A stretch of DNA of 64,000 nucleotides from Powellomyces hirtus (GCA_025526995.1 JAHLKG010000012.1:558001-622000); one strand, 5' to 3'; shown: positions 1-11,856, numbered from the stretch's first letter. Notes: generated by a model not told the origin, from the sequence alone. Numbers and translations: made by a program.

Positions 1-71
1 TTCGAGATTTCATAGATCGTTTGCAGGTGCATATGCGCTCAATCACAAACCTGTGAAAACGCATGAATTAC

Positions 72-275
72 AGCAATCTCGTCCTTCAGAGCATCGTTAA
101 CCATTCTACGGTGGGAGACAAGCACTGTTTAGAGATCACCGACTGGCCGGCGGACGACTCAGCAATGGTGACCCGTGTCCCGCCCCTAGCCATACCTGTG
201 TCTCTGCAGCAGCGGTTTTCCCTCGAACAGTTTGGATACGATGACGACGTCGAAACTTTGTCCGCAGCCGTTTGA
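72..275 (+). CDS. 3' terminal exon of a gene entering from the left edge, product unknown
   Basis: An open frame follows a good acceptor (tacag at 67-71) and ends with TGA at 273-275. It encodes an acidic, protein-like C-terminus of about 67 residues. The sequence before the acceptor cannot be joined as an exon in the same frame without a stop, so 1-71 is probably intron and the rest of the gene lies outside the window. A competing reading is another frame entered at the acceptor ending at 26, which stops near 104. No family recognised. This is an inference from splice signals and frame only. Confidence 0.4.
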   Translation, partial: SNLVLQSIVNHSTVGDKHCLEITDWPADDSAMVTRVPPLAIPVSLQQRFSLEQFGYDDDVETLSAAV

Positions 276-622
276 GGTGTCGATCACGTCCTGTGTGCAG
301 AGCAAGAAGGCGTTATTGAAATCTTTAAAATTGAGCGCGAATGGAAAGTTGTGAGAATTGTGGGAAAGCGTACCACATGTTCTGCCTCCAGCTTAGTCTT
401 GATAGCTTCTTCCAGGTGTGCTTTTGCCACTGGCATTTTTTTGATATAGTGTTGTAAGATATACAAAGAGTATGTGCTGTGAAATGACACACTTTGGTGA
501 AGTCGGAATTGAGAGTGTCGTGGAGCAGTCTCCCCAGCCACGTGTGGGTCCGCGCCGCGTTCTCTATGCAGTAACATTGAGCGGTTGGGATTTCTGGGGT
601 TTTGCAGGGAAAACGTAGAATC
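276..622. other. intergenic, upstream of GCN20/ABCF3
   Basis: 347 nt without a supportable gene. Reverse-strand frames here are shadows continuing into the GCN20 gene. It should hold the 3' end of the left-edge gene and the GCN20 promoter/5' UTR; no distinct motif was recognised. Confidence 0.5.
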
Positions 623-3036
623 ATGGCCGAGATCAGGGGCTACATCAAGGAAACGGCCCCCGGGTTGGACGGTGATTTGCTGGAATATGTGAGTGGGGTG
701 ATGAATCTGGGGAGTTAACTTGTGCGCTGGGGCTTGAATCGTGGCTTTCTTGGGGTTTACCGAAAGGGCCGGGCAGGCGAGGGCGTCGTGAAATGAAGTA
801 GTTTTCCTTTCCACTTTCTTTTTCTGATAGTTGGATTTGATGGTGGATATAGGTGTCAGGGTACTTTGACGACACATCCAGCGACCGGTCTCAAGAAGGC
901 CTCTTTGATTTCCTGCAACCACTACTAAGCGAGGCGGGAAACACTGATGCCGAAATCGAATCCCTCTGCGAGCGGTTAGCCGCTTTAACACCGGCACCCA
1001 AGCACGCATTCGGGTACGGGGTGATTGCACTGGATGGTCCTGTTGTGATGAGCGCATACGGAGCGGGTGGAGGCGAGGCCGGGTTTGGGGACAGAGTGGG
1101 CGACATTCGGCACGGACAATCGACCAACGGTCCCAAGAGCACGACGGTAGATCAGCGCAAATTGCGGGCTGCGGAGAAGAAATTGGCAGAGAAGAATGCC
1201 AAGCGGGGATTGTATGACCCGGACGCGATCCCCGTGTGGAACCCGGACGTGAAACCGGCCATCATTGTCAACCAGATGAAGGTGTCGAGTGGCGCGACCA
1301 ACATGAGCAAGGATATCAAGTTGGAGAACTTTGATATTGCGTTTGCGGGGAAGAAGATTTTGCAGAATGCGAACTTGTCGTTGGCCCATGGGCGGAGATA
1401 CGGTTTGGTTGGCAAAAACGGAGTTGGAAAATCGACACTCTTACGTGCGATTGCGCACGAGGAACTGCGGTTACCGGCCCATATCCGCGTCCTGCACGTC
1501 GAGCAAGAGATTGTCGGGGATGACACGGTCGCCATGCAGTCTGTTCTGCAAGCCGACGTCGAACGCACGAGTTTGCTTGAGGAGGAGAAGAAACTTAATT
1601 CCGCGCTGAGCAAAATGTCAACCACGCCCGAAGACGCCGAAACGATGTCGAAACGTCTGAAGGAAGTCTACGCCAAACTCGAAGACATCGAAGCCGACAA
1701 GGCCGAATCCAAGGCCTCTGCCATCCTGAATGGTTTGGGATTTACCCCCGAACAACAACGGGCCGCGACCCGAACTTTCTCTGGTGGTTGGCGTATGCGA
1801 CTCGCCCTCGCCCGCGCCCTCTTCTGCAAGCCTGACCTGTTGCTGGCTGATGAAGTCACCAATTACCTCGATTTCCCCGCCGTCGTCTGGCTCGAAAAAT
1901 ATTTCCAGGCCTGGCCCGCCACCCTCCTCGTCGTCTCCCACGACAGATCCTTCCTTGACGCCGTCTCCACCGACATCCTCCACCTCCACGACGGCCTCCT
2001 TGATTACTACCGCGGCAATTTTTCCGTCTTTGTCGGCACTAAAGCGGAACGCCGCCGAAACCAGATCAGAGAATACGAAGCGCAACTCCAGTACCGTTCC
2101 CACCTGCAGGACTTCATCGACCGTTGGAGGTACAACGCGAAACGAGCTGCCCAGGCCCAGTCCAAGATCAAACTTTTGGAAAAACTGCCGCCTCTTAACC
2201 CACCGCCCAAGGACGACATGGAAGGCATCGCGGGAGAGGGACAAGACATTTTCTTCCGCTTCCCGGACCCCGAAAAACTCTCCCCGCCCATCCTCCGCGT
2301 CGCCGAAATCAAATTCGCCTACGAAAACACCACCCGAATCATTCTCGACGGCGTCTCGTTTGACCTCCAAATGGACTCGAAAATCGCCGTCGTCGGTCCC
2401 AACGGCGCGGGCAAATCCACCCTGATCAAGTTGATGACAAACCAGGTCGAGCCCCAGAAGGGAATCGTCAATCGACATGGACGTCTCCGCGTGGCCCTCT
2501 TCTCCCAGCACCACGTCGACCAGCTCGATCTCGGCGCGTCCTCGGTCCAGTTCCTTCAGCACAAGTTCCCGGGACAGCAGGAGGAAGACTATCGACGGGT
2601 CCTGGGCAGATACGGACTCACGGGTACCACTGCCCTCCAGCCTATTGGAACACTCAGCGGCGGACAGAAATCGAGAGCCGTGTTTGCGTGGATGGCTATG
2701 ATGAACCCGCATGTGTTGATTCTTGACGAACCGACCAGTAAGTCATCTTGAAACCCAAAAAGAAACGCTCGCCCACTTCTCTCTAATCACGTTCCCTCGC
2801 TTTTGCCAAATCTAGATCACTTGGACATGGACTCAATCGACGCCCTCGCTTCCGCCCTGCGCGAATTCAAGGGCGGTATCGCCATCGTCTCCCACGACGA
2901 ACGCTTCCTCGACGCTGTCTGCAACGAAGTCTGGGTGTGCGACAATGGGAAACTCACCCGCTTTGAGGGCAAACAGGGAAACCAGGACGGTGTTGTCAAA
3001 CAGTACAAGGCGTCCCTCATGATTGCAGATGTGTAG
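623..3036 (+). CDS. GCN20: ABC-F ATPase, GCN20/ABCF3 type
   Basis: Exons 623-688, 853-2737 and 2816-3036, about 723 aa, close to yeast Gcn20 and human ABCF3. The N-terminus aligns with the ABCF3 start and continues across the first intron. Two ABC domains follow: Walker A GKNGVGKS near residue 210, signature FSGGWRMR near 331 and Walker B LLLADEVTNYLD near 351; then GPNGAGKS near 536, LSGGQKSR near 621 and LILDEPTNHLD near 643, the last split by intron 2. There are no membrane segments. Family role: a cytosolic, ribosome-associated partner of Gcn1 needed for Gcn2 activation on uncharged tRNA. The first Walker B is unusual (A before D, V where the family has P). Identity is very secure. Confidence 0.95.
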
Positions 3037-3639
3037 GAGATTCACCGAACACGCTCAACACCTGCCGTGCACCCCCAAAAGCTTTCCAGCTCCCATCATC
3101 AGATCCATCGAGTTTGGGCCTATTCACATCGCAGGCCGAACCCGCTCCTTTCTATTTTCAACCCGCATATACTTTTATATACACACAATCCTTTGTTCCT
3201 ATCTGCTTATATATAGTCTGAGTCCACGTAGCGTAGTTTGCACCCACTTAATCACTGGGATCTTGTGTATGGACGAATTGAATTGTGCTGTTACAAATCA
3301 TACATTCTGACGCGACCATGCCCTTTCGGCTCTTTTTATTGACACACGCACTAATGGAGGCTGAATTTCTGAATAAGCTGACCGCGCATGACGACCTTAC
3401 GGCCACACACGTAAGCTGGTAGGCAAGTGGGTATACATTTTCTATCCTCTTCCACAAGGTTGCGAAAAGCGAACAAAAACTCGGAGGAACACGCGCTTTA
3501 ACTCGCGTGGCGCAGACCAGAGACTCGCCATAACCGCATTCGGCCAAATGAATACTGGACATGCTGTCCCGCCCGGACACCTTCCGCTAGGGAATTTCAA
3601 CCACGATCGCAATTGCAATTCACAAACAGTCACCCCAAA
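3037..3639. other. intergenic between GCN20 and RPA1
   Basis: About 600 nt between two genes on the same strand. It has AT-rich stretches (3170-3220) suitable for transcript termination of GCN20. A short reverse frame at 3442-3903 is not convincing. Nothing else recognised. Confidence 0.5.
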
Positions 3640-6194
3640 ATGAAAATACAACTCAGCAAGGGCGCTCTGAAAACTTGCTATGAGTCTCCCAACAAGAACC
3701 CCGACCACCCGGCCTACCTCAAGCCGGTCCTGCAGGTCCTGAACATCAAGAAGGTGATTCCCGCCGCGAACCCGGCGAAACCCGACCAGCTGGAGAGATA
3801 CAGGTATGGATGTATTGGTGCCTACTGTTGTAAACAAGTTGGCTGATTTGGTGGGAATGATGTGCTGTGCTAGGCTTATCATTTCCGATGGAGTCCATTT
3901 CATGCAAGGTACGAGAATTGATACTAAAGAGCTCAGGCTGAGAATGTGGCCACTGACAGGGGGGTTTTGCAGCTATGCTTGGTACGCAATTGAACGGGCA
4001 CGTCTCATCGGAGGAGCTCAAGAAACACGGGGTCATCAGATTGGATCACTATGTCGTTAACACCGTCGGCAACAAGACACGGTTTGTGGAGTGATAGAGG
4101 TGCTCACATGTCTACGCCTTTGACTCGAATATTATATCCCATATAGTGTCTTTATTGTCCTCAAATTCGAAATCCTCACGCCTTTCGAAAGCATTCCCAA
4201 GATCGGGTCTCCTGAAGGACTTGGAACGACGAATCCTGATACTGCGGCACAGACGGGCGCGTCGTCAGCCGGGCAGCCGACAAGCAACAACAACAATAAT
4301 ATCGATACCAACAACAACAACAACCGGACACCTGTGCCTTCCGCTCAGTCGATGCAGAACCAGTCGGGATTCGGAGGTAGCGGTTTTGGCGGACAGCAGA
4401 ACCAATACAACTCGGGCCATCAACAACAGCAACCGCAGCAGCGACAACACCAGCAACAAGGAAGATCAAACTATGGACCAAATGGAGGCAATCAACAGCA
4501 GCAAGGGATGGGATCGTTCGGAGGCGGAAGCTCATCCAATATGCCCCCGAGAGCAATGGGCGAGACACCCATGTGCATCTTCCCCATCAAGACTTTGAGT
4601 CCGTACCAAAACAAATGGACTATCAAGGCGCGCTTGGTCAACAAGTCAGATGTTAGGCACTGGGACAATGCACGAGGGCAGGGCAAGCTGTTCAGCTGCA
4701 CATTTGTGGACGAGAGTGGAGAGATTCGTGCTACGGGATTCAACGACGCGGTGAACGTCTTTTACGACATGTTGGAGGAAGGCAAGGTGTACTACATTTC
4801 AAAGGCGCCTATCAAACCCGCCAAAAAGCAGTTTTCGAACGTGCAGAACGAGTACGAAATGACCATCGAGCCACAAAGCACCATCACGCTGTGCACGGAC
4901 GCGAAGGATGTCCCCGGAGTGCGATACAACTTTGTCCCGCTGGACAAGCTCAATGAGGTTGAGGCCAACTCGATGATCGATGTAATTGGTGTCGTTAAAG
5001 ACGTGGGCAATCTGTCGGACCTGGTCTCAAAGACGACGCAGAAACCCTTCAAGAAACGCGATTTGACCATTGTCGACCAATCGCAGTACGAGGTCCGGAT
5101 GACTATATGGGGCCAGCAGGCCGAGACCTTTGAGCCCCACGACAATCCGATCGTTGCTGCCAAAGGAGTCAAGTTGGGCGACTTTGGCGGGCGGTCGCTG
5201 TCGCTCATGGGCACGTCCTCCATGGCGGCCAACCCCGACATTCCGGAAGCCCACAACCTTCGCAGCTGGTACGATGCAGACGGGTGCACCGTCTCGTTCC
5301 ATTCCTACAACAATGCTCCTGCTGGTATCTCCGCGGGCGGGAACCGCGATCCGTTGAAGTTGATCTCAATGATCAAGGACGAGGGGCTTGGGATGGGAGA
5401 GAAGGTGGGTGGACGTGAAAGTGACGGATGCATGGTGTGTTCGTTCTGATGAGACCCATTTTTTGTCCCTGGTTGCGCATCCAACAGCCCGACTACTTTA
5501 CCGTCCGAGGAACAGTCGGCTTCATCCGCCCCACGAACATGTCGTATCCTGCCTGCCCGTCCAACGGCTGCAACAAGAAGGTGACGGATATTGGCAATGG
5601 ATGGAGATGCGAAAAGTGTGACAAGACCTACCCGGCGCCTGAACACAGGTAAGAATGACTTAAACGGCCGCATTGGAAAATCAAGTTGAAAACGTTCTGA
5701 TCACTTTTTTTTAAACACATTTTCAGGTACATCATGTCGTTCTCAATCACCGATCATACGGGCCAGGTCTGGTTGCAAGGATTCAACGAGGTCGGCGAGC
5801 AGCTGCTCGGAATGTCAGCTAATGAAATGGTCGCGCTCAAGGTAACTATCTTGGAGAAGAATCATGACACACGCACTCTTGCCGACATTACAAGTAAATC
5901 TTACTATTTGAACGCAGGACTCTCAGAATGACCAAGCAGTTACCGCGGCGATCAACGATGCCTTGTTCAAGACGTATCTGTTCAAAGTACGAGCTAAAGC
6001 CGAGACGTACCAGGTATGAATCTACGATGGTCTTGTTCTTCCCCAATCAGTTTTTTCCCTGACCAATGTTTTGTGCCTCGGTCCCATAGGATGAATCCAA
6101 AGTCCGCCTCTCCGTCATCTCTTTCTCGAGCGTGGACTATGCGGCCGCGGCGATCGACCTTGCGGGTATGATTGAGGATATGAAGATGCTGTAG
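3640..6194 (+). CDS. RPA1: replication protein A large subunit (RPA70/Rfa1)
   Basis: Eight exons: 3640-3803, 3874-3908, 3973-4081, 4147-5404, 5488-5648, 5727-5841, 5918-6013 and 6090-6194. All junctions keep phase. The N-terminal OB fold is followed by a Q/N-rich linker (4260-4530), two DNA-binding OB folds, and a C-terminal OB fold with the zinc ribbon (CPSNGCNKK...CEKC). Family role: binds single-stranded DNA in the heterotrimeric RPA complex during replication, repair and recombination in the nucleus. The start ATG at 3640 precedes the conserved first strand; an upstream TTG in frame is not needed. The linker is unusually rich in poly-Asn and poly-Gln. Confidence 0.95.
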
Positions 6195-7069
6195 TGAAGC
6201 AAACAAGCATAAGTGTGTATTACTGTCTTGACTGATCGAGAGGGACCTGGCAGCTATGATGATCGAGGGAAAACATACGACAGGCGTATATTGTGCAGAA
6301 TGATCGAGAGAGATAATCCATTTGTAGTATAGGCGTAAACACGATAGCATGATGAGTGTATGACTTTTGTGTGGCTGTTTTTGAGGCTTTTCATTGATGC
6401 GTCATTGATGGAGTTCGTTGCGCATGCAGCAAACAATGAGGATATATGGAAGAAAAAGAAAAAAACAAAAAAAAAAAAAAGAAACAAGGGTTACCGGGGG
6501 GCTCATCGTGACCGCACCTATCGCAGCGTAGGTTGAAAATAGGCCATTTTCTGGCACGGTATGGGTTACCGCAAAACGAGATCACAAAACTTCTGCGACG
6601 GGCTTCCGGACAGGAATGATATGTTGCACACGAGCCGTTTCTCGGTCCACATACCGTAAACTCTCTATATAATGAAATGGACTGTTGTTCTGCCCGTTTC
6701 GAATGTCCCTCTAGCGGTTGCGACAAAGGGCGAGTTGGAGGTGTCAAGGGGGCCGGATTACCGCCTGACTGCGCTTCAAGACCTCCCGTATTTCTATAGC
6801 GGATAGGGCCAAAAGTATATGCAAAAGGCAGAACTTGACAGTGGCGTGTGATCAATGCTAGCGCTATTAGTTGATTCCAACATTAAATACCTAATATTTA
6901 CGTGTCCTTGCCATAGTTTACGGGCTAAAGGACCCCAAAAGTCCAGATAGAGTTCTAAATGCGGAGTTGTCGCATCTATTGTAGCAAATAATTAGATAAG
7001 GATGGGATTTGTCCTAAATATATACATAGAGGTTTAAATAACTATCTATCTCAAAGAGAACGGCTGTAT
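6195..7069. other. convergent intergenic region, RPA1 and MTAP 3' ends
   Basis: 875 nt between converging genes. It contains an A-rich tract at about 6450-6485 and AT-rich sequence at 6870-7060. Reverse ORFs of up to 154 codons lack any recognisable feature and include a translated homopolymer. No gene called. Confidence 0.5.
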
Positions 7070-7990
7070 CTAGTAGTAACCAGGGAGGAGGTAGTTCAAC
7101 TTTGCAATCTGCTCCGGGTTCCGCTTCTCGGGGGCAGTGATGACGGCCCACTTATTGGCACCCTTCAGTTTCTCCAAGTTCTTCAGTTCGCCGTTATCCA
7201 GGGCCGAGAAGACGGCAGGGATGAGACCCAGGAGAAGGTTCCTGGCGTTGGTCGAGTTAGCGCCCAGGTTCGCAATGACAGCCTCGACGTTAACGGCCTC
7301 CTCATCGGCTTTCCAGCAATCGTAGTCGGTGGACATGCAAATCATCTGGTACGCAATCTCTGCCTCCCTCGCGAGTTTGGATTCGGGAAGGACCGACATG
7401 TTGATGACGTCGGCGCCCCACGCGCGGTACATGTGGGATTCGGCGCGGGTGGAGAAGGCGGGTCCTTCCATGCAGACGAGGGTTTTGCCAGCATGGAACT
7501 TTACATCTTGAGCGGCTGCAATGTTCATAACAATGTCCGCGATATCCGAGTCGAACGGGTCCGCAAAGCCCACGTGGGCCGTCACTCCGTTATCAAAGTA
7601 TGTGGATGGCCGGATCCCCTTTGTGCGGTCAATGATCTGCGACGGCACGACAAAGTCTCGTGGGGCAATCTCTTCCCTTAGACTACCGACGGCGGAGAAG
7701 GCCAAGATAACTTCAACGCCGATATGTTTCAGCGCGGCAATGTTGGCGCGCGCAGGCACGTCGGTCGGATTGAGCGAGTGGCCGCGCCCGTGACGAGCGA
7801 GGAAGGCGATTTTGTGGCCCGAGGGAGTTTGCGAGACAACGATGCTGTCCGAGGGAAAACCCCAGGGTGTTTCTGGGTTAATCTCCCCGAGAACGGTGAG
7901 GTTGTCGAGTGAGTAGAGGCCAGAGCCCCCGATGACGGCGACTTTGACGTCGGTGAAGAGGGATGCGTTGGTGGGAGTCGGGGCAGCCAT
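7070..7990 (-). CDS. MEU1: S-methyl-5'-thioadenosine phosphorylase
   Basis: Single exon, 306 aa from the Met at 7990; the reading frame stays open 43 codons further upstream but that part does not look conserved. It has the purine nucleoside phosphorylase fold of human MTAP: GGSGLY phosphate loop near the start, RHGRGH, then NMS and STDYDCW in the substrate region. Role: phosphorolysis of methylthioadenosine from polyamine synthesis to adenine and methylthioribose-1-phosphate, the first step of methionine salvage, in cytosol and nucleus. It shares a divergent promoter of about 340 nt with the U2A' gene. Intronless, unlike most neighbours, but composition matches them. Confidence 0.95.
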   Translation of the reverse strand: MAAPTPTNASLFTDVKVAVIGGSGLYSLDNLTVLGEINPETPWGFPSDSIVVSQTPSGHKIAFLARHGRGHSLNPTDVPARANIAALKHIGVEVILAFSAVGSLREEIAPRDFVVPSQIIDRTKGIRPSTYFDNGVTAHVGFADPFDSDIADIVMNIAAAQDVKFHAGKTLVCMEGPAFSTRAESHMYRAWGADVINMSVLPESKLAREAEIAYQMICMSTDYDCWKADEEAVNVEAVIANLGANSTNARNLLLGLIPAVFSALDNGELKNLEKLKGANKWAVITAPEKRNPEQIAKLNYLLPGYY

Positions 7991-8328
7991 TTTCTCTGGC
8001 TGGTGAAAGGGCAATGAAGGGGCCTCTATGAAATGAAATCGAATGACAAGAGTCTTATCGTAAAAAATGACGATGGACGAACTCCTCTTCTGATTGCTGC
8101 GCAATGTCACGTGATGCATCTTTCAGAGTTCCCCAAAAGCACCTTCGTTGTTTTCGTCAAAGCTGTTGCATGCTGCATCTGCGGATTGTATTGCCAAACA
8201 GCACATCTCCCTTCCACCTAGAAGTCACATCCACAGGCGCCCACCCCGCCGGAACCTGATCCAGCCGCGCACTCTCGTCCCCGCACCAGCATACCCTCGC
8301 ACACAATACGCCACGTTACATCTCGACC
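7991..8328. promoter_or_regulatory. divergent promoter region, MTAP / U2A'
   Basis: 338 nt between two genes transcribed away from each other. Both promoters must lie here. No TATA box or other specific element could be assigned. Confidence 0.5.
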
Positions 8329-9427
8329 ATGGTCAAGCTAAACTACGATGTCCTGGTCAACGCACCGTCATACATAAATCCCGTCAAGGATCGTGAACTG
8401 GATCTGCGAGGTGAGCAGCCTGCAACAGCCGTTGCTGGAGAAAAAAGCAAGGGAATATGTGGAGATGGGGTTGTTGATCTGTGATTGTGGAATTCTGATA
8501 TTTTCCAGGGTTGAAGATCCCGCAAATAGAAAACCTCTCCATGACTAAGGTTAGTTGGATGATTGAGAAGTACTGTAGAATTGGGGGAAAGAAGATTATC
8601 TCACGTCCCATTGTGGACACGCGGGGATATATTCACGAACACGAACACGATTACTTACGACGCATTTGTTTCTCGCCCACAATAAGGACGGAAACGACGT
8701 GATCGACCTCACTGACAACGACCTCCGACGACTAGACGGGTTTCCCAAAATGCCGCGCCTAAAAGGTGTCCTCGCCGCCAACAACCGGATCTCGCGCATC
8801 GATCTCGACCTGGGCAAGCACCTGCCGAACCTGACCACGCTGATTCTCACCAACAACATGATTGAAGAACTCGGTGATCTGGACCCGTTGGCGGAACTGG
8901 AACACCTCCAGTGGCTGAGTCTGATGGATAACCCCGTCGCGACGAAAAAGTATTATCGGAGTTATGTCATTCATCGGTGTCCGAAAGTGAGAATATTGGA
9001 TTTTAGAGCGGTCAAGGAAAAGGTGGGGACTTGCTAGTCAACATACGACGTGTTGCCTCCTGGCTCCAATTTTACTCACGCAATCCTTTCCCTCTTGGAT
9101 CGCATTTAGGAACGAAGACAGGCCGCCGAAATGTTCTCGGGCACCGAAGGCACCCAACTCGCCGCCTCCCTCTCTGCTCAAAACGCGCGCACATTCGAGC
9201 CAGGCGAAGGGCTGAAAAAGGCCGCCAAAGCGTACCAAGGCCCGTCGCCAGAAGAAGCTGCCAAGATCCGCGAAGCCATCAAACAAGCCACCACGCTGGA
9301 AGAAGTCACCCGCCTGGAAAAGTTGCTGCAAACGGGACAGGTACCCGATGTGCAGCAGCGTGGACCCTCGAAAGCTAAAAACCAGAATGAGGATAAGATG
9401 GAAGTGGAGGAGGAGGAAGAAGAATAG
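8329..9427 (+). CDS. LEA1: U2 snRNP protein A' (Lea1 / SNRPA1)
   Basis: Exons 8329-8410, 8509-8549, 8687-9022 and 9110-9427, all in phase, about 258 aa. The N-terminus aligns with U2A' (ELDLRG then IPQIENL), followed by leucine-rich repeats and the LRR cap with the motif ending ILDFRAVKEKERR. An acidic Lys/Glu-rich tail closes the protein. Role: the LRR domain with U2B'' binds U2 snRNA stem-loop IV in the spliceosome. The second exon is only 41 nt. Identity is secure from the whole-length match. Confidence 0.94.
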
Positions 9428-10262
9428 GACCTGGGGTCCCATTTTTTGTATTCGCCCACGAAAACCCCTTTCCAGCATGCGGGTGCTGATCTTCCATCTC
9501 CCGCCGGCAATACACCTCGCTCCACACCCCCCACAAACTACGAGTCTACCCTACCCTTGCAGTAACTTCAGACCAGACGTTTCGTAGTCTTGCACGACTG
9601 AACCCAACCTTCACACCAAAATCAGACCATCACCCCCAAAACCGAAAACCACATGTATATTTCATGTTCCATGTACAGCAAAGCGTGGAGAGAGAAGAGC
9701 GAAAGGAGGGGGTGCCACACCTTGATGCCATTAGCGATGGGTTTTTTTTTCTCTCCTGTATTTAGTTTGAAATCATATTTCCCCCCATCTTGGATGATCG
9801 AGATTTATCTTTGCGTGTCGTAGAAAAAGAGAGTTCACAGAAAAACTGAATTCCAGATGATTTGCTTTTGCCGCGTCCAAGAAAAAAAGAAATGCATTGT
9901 TCTCTAATCGTCCTATCTTTCTATTCAAAAGAGGAAAACTGCTATTTCGCGCGGGGAGAACGGAATGGAGAGAGCGGATGGGGCGTGGATATATGCATGA
10001 CGGGGGAGGCGGGTGCATTTATGGGTGCTAATCCAATAATTGATGTAGAGAATGTGTGGGTGATCTTCTTTCTATTCAAGTGTCGGAATTGGCGTCACGG
10101 CCGCTTTTTCGGCTTCTTCTTTTCCACCCATACTAGCAACAACAAAAAAGAGAAACATTAATCAGTGCACTCAGTCAATTCACCAAGCCCTCGCTTGCGA
10201 GTCAAGTTCATGCCAATGTGCTTTGTGTTTTGCCATTGTTATGGGGCTGCGCACTCCACAAC
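9428..10262. other. convergent intergenic region, U2A' and MPC1 3' ends
   Basis: About 835 nt with T- and A-rich tracts (near 9747 and 9880). Short ORFs on both strands overlap low-complexity sequence and have no recognisable product. Confidence 0.5.
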
Positions 10263-10960
10263 TCACTGATGCCACTTGATGAACCGGTACCCCTGCATCA
10301 ACTGACACGTTTCGTTGGTCGCGTGGCAGGCAAAGAGGAGGTAGTTGCGCGGTTGCACCATCCAGGCGAACCGCATGAAGACGAGGGAGTACACTGTCAT
10401 TGCTGGAAAAAAAGCAAAGAGAAAGTAAAGGGTTAGGAATGAGGGATGGGGGATGGTGGTTTTTTTTTTTTTTGAGGGGGGCACAACACTTGCCAGTCGT
10501 CATTTTCCCACTAATCAGCTCGGGAGACTTCTTGATATCCGCCATCGCCGCGATCGGGAGGCCCCAGTTGGCGACGGGGCCCCAGAAATGCTACGCAAAA
10601 AACATAAACCAAAAGTCTCCGTTAGTGGGAGCCTATCCTGGGGGTGTTGTGATGGTGTTCTGCATCCGTTCCCGCAAAACCACTCCCCACTCCCCCCCCC
10701 CCGGCCCCTCCCCTCCCCCGGCGCCGCGCCCCATCATCACCAATGCGGAGTTGAAAGTTTTATGACATAGTTTCATATTTATATTTATATTTACCGTGCT
10801 GTATAAAAAAAACCCAAGAACGGGGTGGGTGCGTCAGGTATGTAGTGATGCTTCATAACGCGCCACCACTCTTTTGTCTTTACCTCATGAGATAGGACCG
10901 GAACTCCTTGCTGCCGAGGTAGGTGGTTGCGCGGGAGATGAATGGTTGTTGGGCGGACAT
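10263..10960 (-). CDS. MPC1: mitochondrial pyruvate carrier subunit 1
   Basis: Four exons on the minus strand: 10884-10960, 10795-10798 (4 nt), 10494-10590 and 10263-10402; 105 aa against 109 in human MPC1. The protein has the family signatures [37 protein letters not shown] and ACHATNE. The microexon cacg, flanked by ag and gtaaat, supplies the Ser-Thr that joins YLM to HFW exactly as in the animal protein. The third intron starts with GC (gcaagt) and ends in cag. Role: forms the MPC heterodimer importing pyruvate across the inner mitochondrial membrane; MPC2 is not in this window. Confidence 0.93.
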
Positions 10961-11424
10961 GACTGGGTTATGCGGGACGTGTATGGAGGGGGGAAGAGGG
11001 AATGTAAAAAGCACTTGGTGGGATTCCGTAGAGGTTGATGGTTGATTGTTGTCGGATTACACAACACCAGGGATCGCGTTGAGTCATAACGGGCTACATA
11101 TAGGTTTATAAGCAAGACAGCCGTGTTTAAACTACAGTTCCGTATGTTCATTCGTTGGTGCATGTTCTGCGACATCCCTTACTTGTAAAGCTTCGAGCCG
11201 TACTAGCACGACTGGATCAGCTAGAGAACGAAACCTTAAGACGATTAGAAAGGCAACAACCTGGAGAAGGCAAAGTGATGTCAATTCACGCATCATCGGG
11301 GACGCCAGTGGTCCACAACCATTCGATCCTATACAGTGGACAGCCCGTTTCATCATCAGCAGGCTTCCAAACCTGTTACTTTTTTTTCTTACCTGATGAA
11401 CAAGACTGAAAGGGGTCCGAAAAG
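10961..11424. other. region between MPC1 and a small unknown ORF
   Basis: About 460 nt. A plus-strand frame at 11155-11409 encodes a Leu/Arg-rich, helix-like stretch but has no in-frame ATG and could not be joined in frame to the ORF at 11425, so no gene is called. It should also contain the MPC1 promoter. Confidence 0.4.
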
Positions 11425-11856
11425 ATGTCGCCTCATGATCCAAACAAGCTGTCTGAGGAGCTTGGCAAGTTGTCCCGGCAGTTGACGCACGAGGCTGCGA
11501 ATGCTAGTCATGCTAGTCATCCCGGTCAACCCGAAACCAAGCCGATTAACCAGTCCATCGACACACAGCAGCCTCCATATGATGCTAAGAATGCCGAGAA
11601 TGTTGAGATTGCAGATGATGAGGTCAAGGAAGTACAGGAAGAGCCTGAGGCGTCTACACTCAAGTCCAATGCTCCATCCGGCCCACATGTTGTCATCAAA
11701 GAAGCCACGAGTAAGGCACCAAGCCCGTCGATAGACGTGATTTCCCCATTCGGAAATGTATTCAAGATGTTCACAGTGACCATCCTGTGCTTGAGCATCC
11801 TTCTCACCCGAGCAACCTTGAATAGGCCTCATGTGGCATCACTTGAAGAGAGCTAG
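11425..11856 (+). CDS. hypothetical protein with a C-terminal hydrophobic segment
   Basis: ATG-initiated ORF of 143 codons. It has a short charged helix at the start, a polar linker rich in Pro, Gln and acidic residues, and one hydrophobic stretch (about residues 112-131, ending ILCLSILL) near the C-terminus, giving a tail-anchored look. No family recognised. It could be the last exon of a longer gene reaching into 11155-11409, but no in-phase splice was found. It could also be a chance ORF. Confidence 0.4.
   Translation: MSPHDPNKLSEELGKLSRQLTHEAANASHASHPGQPETKPINQSIDTQQPPYDAKNAENVEIADDEVKEVQEEPEASTLKSNAPSGPHVVIKEATSKAPSPSIDVISPFGNVFKMFTVTILCLSILLTRATLNRPHVASLEES

Noticed and set aside
623..690. 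Suspected frameshift in the first exon of GCN20
   Set aside because: An early count suggested a missing C, but the reverse-frame translations through the same bases require five C and an intact frame.
284..1057. 257-codon reverse ORF
   Set aside because: Shadow across the GCN20 promoter, first exon and intron; low complexity and no recognisable domain.
1618..2712. 364-codon reverse ORF inside GCN20
   Set aside because: Mirror of a conserved ABC ATPase exon; composition is that of an antisense shadow.
6391..6855. 154-codon reverse ORF
   Set aside because: Runs through a homopolymer and intergenic sequence; no family features.
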